From: Candidatus Hydrogenedentota bacterium
GTDB lineage: Bacteria; Hydrogenedentota; Hydrogenedentia; Hydrogenedentales; SLHB01
Direction: 5' to 3'
Length of the DNA: 44,190 bases
NCBI GenBank assembly: GCA_019695095.1
Contig: JAIBAQ010000029.1
Coordinates: forward strand, 1 to 44,190
The translations under genes and the position numbers were made by a program. Positions 25,214 to 33,976 of this stretch are shown here, in pieces; the first letter of the stretch is position 1; each line of letters opens with the position of its first letter. Under the pieces are notes generated by a model, which saw only the letters and a program-made list of their open reading frames with translations, had not been told where the DNA came from and made no database searches.

Positions 25214-26737
25214 CTAACGGATTCGCGAGATTGCCTCATATGCCCTCTGACGCGACCAACTCCACGCGCGCCAGCCGCCGATGTCCAGCCGTTGGCTGTA
25301 CTGCACCCTGGCGTCTTCAGGGTCGAAATCAATCCGTTGCACCAGCGCACTTCTAAGATGCTCACGTTCTCGCTCGGGCAATCGATCCAGGAGAGCAACC
25401 AATGCCGGGGCCGCGTCATTGCTGAGTCGTAACAAGTACTCGATGTCGAGCGCTTCCACGCTATCGGTTCGCGACGCATTGACCTCCACTATGATTCGCT
25501 CAGGGTTAATGAAGTTGAATACGGTCACAAAAACGCATGCCAACGCCAATGCGGGGAATAGAAACCGCTCGCGTCTTCCCTTTATCACGACCAGTAAGAA
25601 CCACGCCAACGCCCCTGCCAGCCACAGCATGAACGCGGTCGTATAGAACCGTAATGTCGTGAGCCCGTACGCCGAAGTGTAAAGCGCCATACGATGCAGC
25701 GCGCTCGCCATGACAACGAAGACCAACGCCACCAGTATGGCCGTGAAGCTGTGCAGTGCGCGGCGCCCCCGGGGAGACGCATCTCGCCCCAGCCAATCGG
25801 CCACAAGCAACACACACAGTGCCAGCGCGGCCACGGCCACCAATTGAAAGAACCCTTCCCTTGCATACGTTGCATAACTCGGCCCGGATTCCGTCTGCAC
25901 AACCGCATTTCCGCCAAAGAAATAAGGGATTTGCATCGCGATGAACGCGCCAAAGAGGGCGATGAGCGACCCCAATGGAATGAGAATGGCCAGGGCGTCA
26001 AGACGCACGCCCTGTAATGCCGATTCGGGCGACGACGCCATTTGCCGTTTCAGGAATGCGGCATACAAGTAACCCGCAGTCACCCATGAGGTAATTCCAA
26101 TGGTAAACGCATGCTCGATGAGCACCTCCCAATTGAGGTGGAAGATCTCGCTGACCCACGCACGAAAGGCAGTGTCTGCAGAGGTGAATAACGCTCCGAA
26201 TATCAAAAGCAGCGGGAACGAGATCAGCATCCCAATTGAGACACTCCATGCGTGTCGCCTCAGGAGCACTGATTGTGAGTCATCCATATCATTCCGAATG
26301 CCTCGGACTTGTCGCGGAACATCAGTGGTAACCATAGACGGCAGCCCGGCAACGACCCCCAGAGCGCCGTCTATGAGAGCCACCGCGTAGTTCAGGAATC
26401 CGGTGCGCAGCAGTGACTTCACGTCAGGCCGCAGAACAAGCGTCGCGCATAAAAGGAATATAACGGCAATATTCAGAAGCTTGAGCATGGGCGCGTCCCA
26501 CCATGAAAGCATCACTCCAAACAAGGCGATGAGTGGAACACACCAGCGCCGGTTCTTGGGCATTATCGTATCCGAATCTCGCGACAGCACCCACACGGCT
26601 ACGGCAAATGCCGCAGTCCACAAGGCTGCATTAAGCCCCCACGGCCCCACCTTCAACAATAGGTCGGCCAGAACTCCGAGTGCCGCCGCACATGCGAGCA
26701 CCCGAAACACCCTATTCCAAAGCGGCTGCTTGTCCAT
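25214..26737 (-). CDS. DUF4153/DUF4173-type polytopic membrane protein
   Basis: A 507-residue protein with about twelve membrane helices. Features such as the second half FLLVVIKGRRERFLFPALAL and the end NPERIIVEVNASRTDSVEALD match the DUF4153/4173 group of unknown function. The soluble tail (about 425-507) ends with RRQRAYE-like basic helices. The ATG at 26737 has GGGGGAA upstream. It starts 14 bases after the uppS stop, so the two are likely co-transcribed. No biochemical role is known for this family. Confidence 0.8.
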   Translation of the reverse strand: MDKQPLWNRVFRVLACAAALGVLADLLLKVGPWGLNAALWTAAFAVAVWVLSRDSDTIMPKNRRWCVPLIALFGVMLSWWDAPMLKLLNIAVIFLLCATLVLRPDVKSLLRTGFLNYAVALIDGALGVVAGLPSMVTTDVPRQVRGIRNDMDDSQSVLLRRHAWSVSIGMLISFPLLLIFGALFTSADTAFRAWVSEIFHLNWEVLIEHAFTIGITSWVTAGYLYAAFLKRQMASSPESALQGVRLDALAILIPLGSLIALFGAFIAMQIPYFFGGNAVVQTESGPSYATYAREGFFQLVAVAALALCVLLVADWLGRDASPRGRRALHSFTAILVALVFVVMASALHRMALYTSAYGLTTLRFYTTAFMLWLAGALAWFLLVVIKGRRERFLFPALALACVFVTVFNFINPERIIVEVNASRTDSVEALDIEYLLRLSNDAAPALVALLDRLPEREREHLRSALVQRIDFDPEDARVQYSQRLDIGGWRAWSWSRQRAYEAISRIR

Positions 26738-26751
26738 GATTCCCCCTGTCT

Positions 26752-27513
26752 TTAGTGAAGCCAGTGTTCAGTCAACGCGCCCACGGCAATCGGTAACGCC
26801 TGCACCGCGCCGAACCGCCGTTGCCGCCGGCGAAACTCCGCCATTGCGGCAGCCAAATCGCCGGGGCCGAAGTCCGGCCACATCGTCGGCGTGAAGAAGA
26901 GTTCCGCGTAGGCGCACTCCCAGAGCAGGAAGTCGCTCAGCCGCTGCTCGCCGCCCGTGCGGATGAGAAGGTCCACGTCGCGATGGGCGCATCGCGCCGT
27001 TCCTTCACCGTTGAGCCGCTGCGCGAAATCGTCCCGAGTCAAGCCCCGCGTTCGAGCCAACCGTCGTGTCGCCGCAAGAATCGTGTCACGGGATGAGTAA
27101 TCGAGGGCGATACGAAGCTCGATCGTGCGGCCCGCATGCGTCGCAGTCTCGGCAGCGGCTATGGCGTGGCGCAACGGCTCACCCAGACGCGCACGCGATC
27201 CGATTACACGCAATCGAACACCCTGTTCGATGCACGAGGCCCGCTCGGATTCAAGGAATTCCCCGATGAGGCCCAGCAGGTTTGCCACCTCCTCAGGAGG
27301 ACGGCTCCAATTGTCCGAAGAGAAGGCGTACAGCGTGAGCAAGTCAATGCCGTGGCCGGGCGCAGCCTCCACAATACGGCGCACCGATGTGACGCCTGCG
27401 CGGTGCCCCTCCCAACGAGGCAGGCCTCGCGCTTCGGCCCAACGGCCGTTCCCGTCCATGATGATCGCTACGTGAAGGGAACTGCGCCCCGGTTGCGTAG
27501 ATCGTGGTCCCAT
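26752..27513 (-). CDS. uppS: Isoprenyl (undecaprenyl) diphosphate synthase
   Basis: A 253-residue cis-prenyltransferase that adds isopentenyl units to farnesyl diphosphate to make the lipid carrier for cell wall and O-antigen synthesis. Diagnostic parts are [17 protein letters not shown] with Asp20, the GHRAG motif, the [13 protein letters not shown] segment, and [18 protein letters not shown]. The frame is open to 27567 with a TTG. I prefer the ATG at 27513 because GAGAGG lies nine bases upstream and the length then fits the family. A second ATG at 27522 sits directly on that ribosome site. It is not next to cdsA, frr or dxr as it often is; here a regulator precedes it. Confidence 0.95.
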   Translation of the reverse strand: MGPRSTQPGRSSLHVAIIMDGNGRWAEARGLPRWEGHRAGVTSVRRIVEAAPGHGIDLLTLYAFSSDNWSRPPEEVANLLGLIGEFLESERASCIEQGVRLRVIGSRARLGEPLRHAIAAAETATHAGRTIELRIALDYSSRDTILAATRRLARTRGLTRDDFAQRLNGEGTARCAHRDVDLLIRTGGEQRLSDFLLWECAYAELFFTPTMWPDFGPGDLAAAMAEFRRRQRRFGAVQALPIAVGALTEHWLH

Positions 27514-27540
27514 ATCAGGCATCCTCTCGTTGTGTAAATT

Positions 27541-27557
27541 ACTTTGCAATACAAAGT
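27541..27557. promoter_or_regulatory. Inverted repeat upstream of uppS, operator-like
   Basis: ACTTTGcaataCAAAGT is a perfect six-base inverted repeat with five bases between arms, in the 70-base gap between the winged-helix regulator gene and uppS. The eight bases GCAAAGTA recur on the same strand just upstream of the -35 box of the regulator operon (near 28585-28593). Confidence 0.45.
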
Positions 27558-27583
27558 TTAATCCCAAAAAAAGAGAACGGGTT

Positions 27584-27943
27584 TCATCCTTCTCGCACGC
27601 GACGAATAAGCGCTTCCATATGGCTCAGGTGTTTTTCGAGCGCTTTCCGCCCCAGAGCCGTCAGTTGGAACTCGGTCTTTGGCACCCGCCCCTCAAAATG
27701 TTTTTTGCACGAGATATAGCCGGCGTCCTCCAGCTTGCGCGTATGAACGCTCAGATTCCCGTCGGTGGTCTTCAGAATACGCTTGAGGTCCGAAAAGGAC
27801 ATTGACGTATTGACGGCCAGCGCGCTCACGATTGCCAGGCGCAACCGCTCATGAATGATCCGGTCAAATTCCACCGCCTCGACGGGTTCGGTGGGACCGG
27901 AAGCCGCGCGCGTTTTCTTTGCCGTATTGTCTCTAGCCGCCAT
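27584..27943 (-). CDS. Winged-helix transcriptional regulator (HTH_34/ArsR-like)
   Basis: A 119-residue DNA-binding protein. After a basic 25-residue tail it has the winged helix: [12 protein letters not shown], then the recognition helix region [20 protein letters not shown] and the wing [16 protein letters not shown]. The [15 protein letters not shown] segment is diagnostic for the HTH_34 group. No metal-binding cysteine cluster is present. Its start overlaps the end of the upstream membrane protein by 11 bases, and such regulator/membrane-protein pairs occur in other bacteria. It may bind the inverted repeats in front of uppS and its own operon. Confidence 0.88.
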   Translation of the reverse strand: MAARDNTAKKTRAASGPTEPVEAVEFDRIIHERLRLAIVSALAVNTSMSFSDLKRILKTTDGNLSVHTRKLEDAGYISCKKHFEGRVPKTEFQLTALGRKALEKHLSHMEALIRRVREG

Positions 27944-28550
27944 GTTTCCTCGCGATCAGCAGTCCGAAAAGGACATTGAGCCCGCCAAACCCCGCGGCCA
28001 TCCACGCATCGCCCCAATGCGGAGGCGACACAAACGCCGCAATTCCGAATGCCATGAAGAAAGCACCCATGACCGGAAGTATTCGAACACTGAAGGCCCC
28101 GCCCGCCATGACCGCTGCACCGTAGAGAAGCAGCCACATGGGGGGCATCAGGGGATGCAGATTCAGGGGCGCAAACACAACGGTGAGAATCAACCCGCAA
28201 CTCAAGGTCGGGAGCATCCCCAGCGCAAATCGCCGCGCGGGGCCCGCAAAGATGGACTCATCGATCCGGCGCGCCTTCAGGACCATTGTGACGACGCCAA
28301 TTGCCATCGCAATAAACGCCGTCGCGAGCCATGCCGCCAGCCACAATTCAGGCGTGGACATCACCAAGGCAACACCCGTGCCTGCAAACGCCACACACCC
28401 CATGGCGACCGTACCCCAACCGGGAAACGCGGTAAACGACGTCGATCGCTCCATGGTCTCGCGGATGAAACGCAAATTGTCCATCGCATGCACGTGCAAC
28501 TGCACAGGCTCGGAAGACGGTTCGTGTCGTGTCGGCTGCGCTGCACTCAT
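27933..28550 (-). CDS. Membrane protein paired with the winged-helix regulator
   Basis: A 205-residue protein. The N-terminal 40 residues are soluble and include NLRFIRETMERSTSFTAFPG, a short stretch conserved in a family of unknown membrane proteins found beside HTH_34 regulators. Six membrane helices follow (from about 45). I know no function; the pairing suggests it senses a membrane or ligand signal for the regulator. The ATG at 28550 coincides with the expected transcription start, with no leader for a ribosome site. The stop overlaps the regulator gene. Confidence 0.8.
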   Translation of the reverse strand: MSAAQPTRHEPSSEPVQLHVHAMDNLRFIRETMERSTSFTAFPGWGTVAMGCVAFAGTGVALVMSTPELWLAAWLATAFIAMAIGVVTMVLKARRIDESIFAGPARRFALGMLPTLSCGLILTVVFAPLNLHPLMPPMWLLLYGAAVMAGGAFSVRILPVMGAFFMAFGIAAFVSPPHWGDAWMAAGFGGLNVLFGLLIARKHGG

Positions 28551-28585
28551 ACGAGAAGTTTACCGGTATTGCACGTAGATGTCAA
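28551..28585 (-). promoter_or_regulatory. Promoter giving a probably leaderless mRNA
   Basis: On the minus strand TTGACA (28585-28580), a 17-base spacer and TAAACT (28562-28557) are followed by six bases and then the ATG (28550). The start point would fall at or within two bases of the A of ATG, so the transcript would be leaderless. Confidence 0.6.
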
Positions 28586-28661
28586 GTACTTTGCGCCGCC
28601 AAGCATGTTGCGCGTGACCCGCCTGGCAGCACGCGTATCCGTACGCTTACGTCACAAAAAT

Positions 28662-28700
28662 TGCGGGGTGGCAAAGGCTATCGCCTTCCGCCACCCCGCA
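28662..28700 (-). terminator. Strong hairpin terminator after the SBBP protein gene
   Basis: TGCGGGGTGGC (28662-28672) pairs perfectly over 11 bases with GCCACCCCGCA (28690-28700); an inner AAGGC/GCCTT stem extends it. In the minus direction a run of five T follows (AATTTTTGTG), so it should terminate the 28725-32675 transcript. Confidence 0.8.
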
Positions 28701-28724
28701 CCCTGTCGCGCTAACCCGCCTCGG

Positions 28725-31700
28725 CTACGCCTGGAATCCCCTGCGTCTCCGTGCGCGAATGAATACTCCAGTCCCTACGCACAACAGCACTACCAGAGTT
28801 GACGCGTAGCCCACGGGAACCGAATCCATCGGCGTACTTGAGTTCAAATACGGATCGGAGCCAGCCAGATTCTCCTCGGAATCGGAGAATCCATCTGCGT
28901 CCGAATCCAGGTCTAGCAGATTCGGGATCAGGTCGCCATCCGGATCGCCCACCCCTTCAACGCTGTCCAGGATTCCGTCGCCGTCGTCATCCGAATCCAC
29001 GTCATTCCGCTGCCCGTCATTGTCCCTGTCGAACAGGAACGAATCGGACGTGTCCACTATGCTATCCCCATCGTCGTCGGTGTCGGATACATTGGCCGTT
29101 CCGTCGTTATCTGTGTCTAGAAGGCTCGGATCGCTATTATCCAGCACACCGTCGGAGTCATCGTCAGGATCGGTGTCGTTGACGATACCGTCATCGTCTG
29201 TATCCAGGGGGAACGAGTCGGAGCCATCCAGAACTCCGTCATTATCGTCATCCGTATCGATATCGTCCGTGGTACCGTCTCCGTCTGTGTCTACCGGACC
29301 GCCAATCCCATACAGCGAGAAGTGGTCAACCTTAAAGGTAATCGTGTTCAGATCCGTGTCGTGCGCCAGAATGTCTCCTGGCGGAATGGGTTCATACTTC
29401 AATGTGCCCGAGTTGTACAGGTATACCGTCAGCGTCGCCTCGCTCGCCCCATTCAACTCCGCTTCTGTATAGGCGATGGTCACGGACAGCGGCGGAGAGA
29501 ATGTCGTTCCATCGGGGCCAAAGTCGCGTACGATGGTCATCTTGTCCACACCTGCGGGCAATTGCTCGGGAGGAACCGGATCCGTGGGTGTGCTGATGCT
29601 TATCTCCTGCGGCACCGCCGGCGGAAAGTCGATGACCGTGTTTGCCGGAATGTCGACAACGGTGTTCGAAACATCACTCACAACCGTGTCATTGTCGGTT
29701 ACCACATCGTTTACACCGTCGTTGCCTGCGCCGTTTTGATCGGCCGGCGCGGGCACACCCGGTACCAGCGTGGCCGCCTCCAGGCGCGCTGTGAAGATAT
29801 CAAACGCGGAACCGTTTGCGCCGTGCGCCGAATCGTCGATGTACGCGATACGCGCACCGCCGCTGGATACCCGCGCGATGCCCTGATTACCCGCGGCGGG
29901 AATCACCGTCACCGAGCCGCTTCCGTCGGCGGGTGCATAGGCAATTTCGAAGTTGGTTGACCCAAAATTCGAGGTGTACGCATTAAATGTTCCCGTGACA
30001 TCTTTGGAATAGATGACCGTCTCGCCATCTGGAGTAAGTACCGGTTGCACTTTGTAATCGGAGGTGGTATCAACGAACTTGAGTCGCGGATCGCCAAGGT
30101 CTATCGGTGCAGTCACAAGTCCGTTCAGCGTATCGAGCACGCGCGTCAGTGTCACCACGCTACGTGTGATCGCGCCGTCGTCCGAAGGGAAGTAAACGAG
30201 AGCAACCCGATCGCCGTCCGGTGTGAAGTGCGGTTCGGAAAAGCCCTCTCCCGTGTTGAACGCGATATTCGTGATTCGTGTCTTTTCGGTGATGCTCTCC
30301 AGAAGTCCCTGTTCCGATATGGACAATGACTCAATGTTCCAATCGTCGCCCTTAGCGTACGCGATAAAATTGGTCCCTGAGCGATCGGTGATAGAGGGGG
30401 TGCCAATCTGAGCGATCGATCCAGAACTATTTAAAGTGACGCTCGGAGACAGGAGAGTCTCAACAAGGCGATCTCCATACACATCATGGATGTGCCAAAG
30501 CGATTGATCGCCATAACCCCACGCGATGCCCCGCTTGAATCCGCACGTACCCAGACTGACGGGAGCGGTCGAACCGTCGGCAGGCACGACATACCGCACA
30601 TCAGGGCCGAAGTCCTCGAATGCTATCTTTGTGCCATCATGCGACCACTCAAGTTGGAATGGGGCCATCCCAGTGGTACCGGTGACGATCTTCGTGGCAC
30701 CTGTAATGCTCAGTGTCTTTGCCGGATGCAGTTTGAAAGAAGCATTATCGATAGGACTGGTACCGTCTCGGAATTCAACCTTGTTCGCAATCCCATCTCC
30801 ATCATAGTCATTGCTACCGTCGCTTACGCTATCGCCGCTATTGGACCCGCCATCGCCCGTGGTGTCCGGACTCATCGGGTCGAACGGATTCTGTACACCA
30901 CCAGCCACACCATCCAGGTCTATCACCTCTTCTCGGTCCGTCAACCCATCCAGATCGGAGTCCTTTTGCTTCGGATTTGTTCCATACGTGTTGATTTCCT
31001 CGCCGTCTGTCAACCCGTCGCCATCCGGATCGGCCTTGACCGGGTTTGTATCCTCCGTGAATTCCTCAAGATTGGTTAGTCCGTCCACATCGGGATTCGC
31101 ACCGGCATCGTTGCTCAGGTGATCGAGCAAATACTTCTTCTCCCACCAGTCCGGCATGCCATCGCTGTCCGTGTCCCGAGTCGCCGTGGACGGGTCAAGC
31201 TTCAGCGCGAACGTGTCTCCCGTAATCACACCGTCTCCGTTGAACGTTGTATCGTAGGCCCCCGGCGTCGTCGGAAAGTTCGAGGACCACGCCGTGCCGC
31301 CCGCATACACGAACCCGCCGGATACGGCAATGTGCGCGGAATAGTCCACGCCAAATCCGCCAATAAACGTGGAATACACCAACGATGTGAGCGACGAATT
31401 GATGCACGAGATGTAGCAGTCGTTGTCCCCACCGTTGAATGTTACGTCGTACGCACCCCGCGTCGTCGGATAGGCGGTTGAACGCGTCTCGCCGCCCCAC
31501 CACACGTTGTCATTTTCGTCCACGACGCCACCCACGACGCCATCGGACTGTATCCCTCCTACGACCGTACTCGCGAGTACACTTGTGGCCGTCGAGTTGA
31601 TCTTCACGACATACGCGTCATTGACTCCGTTGTACGTCTCATCAAAGGCTCCGGATGTCGTCGGAAAGTTGGCGCTCCGCGTGATGCCCAGACAGAACAG

Positions 31701-32675
31701 ATCGCCGGTCGAGGCGGGCAATATGGACCAACCTACGTCGTTACCCGTTCCGCCCAGATACGAAGAAAAGACTAGGGCGGTCCCGCCGGCATTGATCTTC
31801 GTCAGATACACATCGCGCGCACCGCCACTGGTGGGCTGAAAGACTCCGCCAGTTACCGGAAAGTTTGTGCTGTCTGTTCTGCCCGTGACCAGCATTTCGC
31901 CCGATGGAAGCAGGGTCCCACCCAGAAGCAAGTCGTTTGACGACCCACCCACATACGTTAAATAAGAAAGCGCGTTGCCCGTCGGCGACAGTTTCCCCAC
32001 CGCACCGTCATTGCCCCCAGCGTTAAGGGTCTGAAAGGCGCCTAAGGAAACCGGAAGGTCCGTTGAAGTGGTGTGCCCGCCAAAGTACACGTTGCCGGAA
32101 CCATCCACTCCCAGGCAGGTGTTCTCCCAGGTCACATCGTCGCCGGACCCGCCCACAAACGTGCTGAAGACGAGGCTGGTTCCCGTCGGGTTGAGCTTGG
32201 CAATGTACCAGTCCCAGCCTCCGTTGATCGTGGTGTCAAAGGCCCCCGGCGTAACCGGAAAGTCCGACGATTCCGTGTAGCCGAAGCAGTAGATGTTGCC
32301 CAAGCTGTCAATTACTACCTTGTCCAACTCCTCGTCTCCCGAACCCCCAAGATAGGTCGAGAAAAGGACGTCGCCTGTCGCCGGATTGAGCTTGGTGATG
32401 AAACCATCTCCCACCCACGGCGACCCATTGTTGCCTGATCCTCCATGGTTCGTCGGCTGATACGCGCCGGCAGTCACGGGAAAGTCGGTCGAAAGCGTAA
32501 TTCCATAGACCCACACGTATCCGGAAGAGTCGACCACAATACCCTGATTGACTTCTTCCGCGGATCCTCCCAGGAAGGTGCTCCAAGAAAGGGCGTCTGG
32601 ATTCTGTGCGTATGCGATTATCGGTGAAAAAATCAGTGCTATGATCCAACTGCCCAATCGTACTTTTGGCTTCAT
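28725..32675 (-). CDS. Giant SBBP-repeat / thrombospondin-3 surface protein with C-terminal anchor
   Basis: A 1316-residue exported protein. The signal peptide is at 1-23. About nine SBBP (beta-propeller) repeats run to about 465, each with the pattern STFLGGSG...TDFPVT.GAF...KLN (e.g. STYLGGSGDEELD). A first set of thrombospondin type-3 calcium repeats follows (DPDGDGLTDGEEINTYG), then a TolB-like propeller (WSHDGTKIAFED), a beta sandwich, and a second run of about ten DTDNDGTAN-type repeats near the C-terminus. The last 31 residues (VPVGYASTLVVLLCVG then RARRRRGF) are motif, helix and Arg cluster, as in sortase/exosortase-type sorting signals. The ATG at 32675 has GGAGG five bases upstream. 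The protein lacks the N-terminal domain normally fused to SBBP repeats, which is the next gene upstream. Confidence 0.88.
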   Translation of the reverse strand: MKPKVRLGSWIIALIFSPIIAYAQNPDALSWSTFLGGSAEEVNQGIVVDSSGYVWVYGITLSTDFPVTAGAYQPTNHGGSGNNGSPWVGDGFITKLNPATGDVLFSTYLGGSGDEELDKVVIDSLGNIYCFGYTESSDFPVTPGAFDTTINGGWDWYIAKLNPTGTSLVFSTFVGGSGDDVTWENTCLGVDGSGNVYFGGHTTSTDLPVSLGAFQTLNAGGNDGAVGKLSPTGNALSYLTYVGGSSNDLLLGGTLLPSGEMLVTGRTDSTNFPVTGGVFQPTSGGARDVYLTKINAGGTALVFSSYLGGTGNDVGWSILPASTGDLFCLGITRSANFPTTSGAFDETYNGVNDAYVVKINSTATSVLASTVVGGIQSDGVVGGVVDENDNVWWGGETRSTAYPTTRGAYDVTFNGGDNDCYISCINSSLTSLVYSTFIGGFGVDYSAHIAVSGGFVYAGGTAWSSNFPTTPGAYDTTFNGDGVITGDTFALKLDPSTATRDTDSDGMPDWWEKKYLLDHLSNDAGANPDVDGLTNLEEFTEDTNPVKADPDGDGLTDGEEINTYGTNPKQKDSDLDGLTDREEVIDLDGVAGGVQNPFDPMSPDTTGDGGSNSGDSVSDGSNDYDGDGIANKVEFRDGTSPIDNASFKLHPAKTLSITGATKIVTGTTGMAPFQLEWSHDGTKIAFEDFGPDVRYVVPADGSTAPVSLGTCGFKRGIAWGYGDQSLWHIHDVYGDRLVETLLSPSVTLNSSGSIAQIGTPSITDRSGTNFIAYAKGDDWNIESLSISEQGLLESITEKTRITNIAFNTGEGFSEPHFTPDGDRVALVYFPSDDGAITRSVVTLTRVLDTLNGLVTAPIDLGDPRLKFVDTTSDYKVQPVLTPDGETVIYSKDVTGTFNAYTSNFGSTNFEIAYAPADGSGSVTVIPAAGNQGIARVSSGGARIAYIDDSAHGANGSAFDIFTARLEAATLVPGVPAPADQNGAGNDGVNDVVTDNDTVVSDVSNTVVDIPANTVIDFPPAVPQEISISTPTDPVPPEQLPAGVDKMTIVRDFGPDGTTFSPPLSVTIAYTEAELNGASEATLTVYLYNSGTLKYEPIPPGDILAHDTDLNTITFKVDHFSLYGIGGPVDTDGDGTTDDIDTDDDNDGVLDGSDSFPLDTDDDGIVNDTDPDDDSDGVLDNSDPSLLDTDNDGTANVSDTDDDGDSIVDTSDSFLFDRDNDGQRNDVDSDDDGDGILDSVEGVGDPDGDLIPNLLDLDSDADGFSDSEENLAGSDPYLNSSTPMDSVPVGYASTLVVLLCVGTGVFIRARRRRGFQA

Positions 32676-32784
32676 TGCTACCTCCCCGCCGTTTGATGAA
32701 AAGTCATAGTCTTCCAAAGAAACCGCTATCAATCATGGGCCGAACGCAACGCCCATAAACTCAGAAGATGAGCCAAAGACAACC

Positions 32785-33594
32785 CTACTTGTCTTTACCG
32801 ATATCGACACCAACCGAAGAGCCCCCCTGCAACGTATAGCGGGCCATAACTGGACCTATACCTGTGGGATCGCTCTTGTAACGGACATAGACGGGCGACT
32901 CCTGAATCACACCAATGGCTGTCAACAACTCAAGCTGTCCGCCGTCACCCATCCGCATATTCTCGACACCATCGTACTTGAAGCGAACGCGGTCCAATTT
33001 CGCGCCCTGGTCAAGCACAAGCGTCCTTTGAAGACCATCTTTCCCCGCCCGGCACTCCAGATCGATGCCGGGAAAGACGTCGTGATAGACAACGCCCCCA
33101 TACCGCCGAATGTCTTTCAGCGCCTCTGGGTTCTCCCCGTTCGGGCGAACCACATTGGCCTTCCCCTTCTGCTCATCGATCCCTTCCAGGGAGGGATGCA
33201 GTTTTGCACCATCAAACTGGATGCGAACGACAAGTCCTACTCCGGTTCCTTGCTGCGAGTTCGGTCTATCTTCATCAGAGTCAGTGGCCCTTCCTCTAAT
33301 CGGCGTCACATTGAGAACGATTTCAGAAGGAGTGAAGAACAGTACCGATCGTGTTCCTGGCATATAGAATTTGACAGGATCGGCAACCTGACCTTTGTTC
33401 TCAAGAACGGCGTGCGACGAAGTCGTGAAGCGGGCGAGTGAAGCTTGCGCGCTTGGAGGGACCTCTCCGGGGGATTGGGCGATTGCCACAGTTCCCGTCA
33501 CGATCGCGCTCGTGATGGCGGCCAACCGCACGGCCCAAACGAAGGACCCGGGTTTGTGTAGAAACCGCGAATCGGGTAGCTCTGAAGAAAGCAC
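32785..33594 (-). CDS. Detached N-terminal domain of SBBP proteins (DUF7948-like)
   Basis: A 269-residue exported protein. A signal peptide ends near residue 40 (AITSAIVTGTVAIAQ). The mature part has the signature steps of the domain that normally begins SBBP-repeat proteins: AVLENKGQVADPVKFYM, YHDVFPGIDLECRAG, DQGAKLDRVRFKYDGVENM and VMARYTLQGGSSVGVDIGK. In relatives the chain then runs on through a short VIDP-type linker into STYLGG repeats; here it stops at GKDK, and the repeats begin in the next gene, 109 bases downstream. The start is GTG (33594) with GGAGGG upstream. The two proteins may reassemble outside the cell. Confidence 0.8.
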   Translation of the reverse strand: MLSSELPDSRFLHKPGSFVWAVRLAAITSAIVTGTVAIAQSPGEVPPSAQASLARFTTSSHAVLENKGQVADPVKFYMPGTRSVLFFTPSEIVLNVTPIRGRATDSDEDRPNSQQGTGVGLVVRIQFDGAKLHPSLEGIDEQKGKANVVRPNGENPEALKDIRRYGGVVYHDVFPGIDLECRAGKDGLQRTLVLDQGAKLDRVRFKYDGVENMRMGDGGQLELLTAIGVIQESPVYVRYKSDPTGIGPVMARYTLQGGSSVGVDIGKDK

Positions 33595-33765
33595 GACACA
33601 CCCTCCCTGTTCGACGCAGCCAGACAGCTCAAGACAAAGTTGCAGCCAACGTTACTAATATAGCAAAACTCGCGCCAAGAGTTAACGAGGATGGAAACGG
33701 GTGTTATTTGACTGATATACACTGACTTAATAGCTTTCGAGATAGAAGCCGCATCGATAGCCGAA

Positions 33766-33789
33766 TGTCCAATTTCTGAAATTTGGACA
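33766..33789. promoter_or_regulatory. Inverted repeat upstream of the SBBP gene pair
   Basis: TGTCCAA (33766-33772) and TTGGACA (33783-33789) enclose TTTC-T-GAAA plus one unpaired T, giving 11 paired bases with one bulge. It lies about 170 bases in front of the GTG at 33594, so it could be an operator. Confidence 0.4.
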
Positions 33790-33888
33790 CGCATTGTCTG
33801 GAATTTAGGAATAATTTCTAGGTGATGAGAGCTGGATGACTGGAATGCGACGTCTACGGCGCTCGCGCCCCCGTGAGACTAAACAACG

Positions 33889-33920
33889 CCGCCGCCAGAC
33901 CTGTACAGGTCCGGCGGCGG
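33889..33920 (-). terminator. GC-rich hairpin after the acetylesterase gene
   Basis: CCGCCGCC-A-GACCTG pairs with CAGGTC-C-GGCGGCGG around a central TA; the 14-base core GACCTGTACAGGTC is a perfect palindrome. In the minus direction it is followed by GTTGTTTAG, a fair terminator tail for the 33977-35536 gene. Confidence 0.55.
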
Positions 33921-33976
33921 ATGGTGTACGGTGTGCGAATCGGCCCTGAGGCCTGTCGCGGTCTCAGAAATAGAGA

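Larger units (their letters stand above)
33595..33976. other. Intergenic region with operator-like and hairpin elements
   Basis: It separates the SBBP gene pair from the acetylesterase, both on the minus strand. It holds the terminator-like hairpin 33889-33920 and the inverted repeat 33766-33789. It is visibly more A/T-rich near 33640-33830, suiting a promoter for the SBBP pair. I see no convincing -35/-10 pair or coding frame. Confidence 0.5.

Noticed and set aside
27514-27567. TTG start at 27567 for uppS
   Set aside because: It would extend the protein over the inverted repeat; the ATG at 27513 has a ribosome site and normal length.
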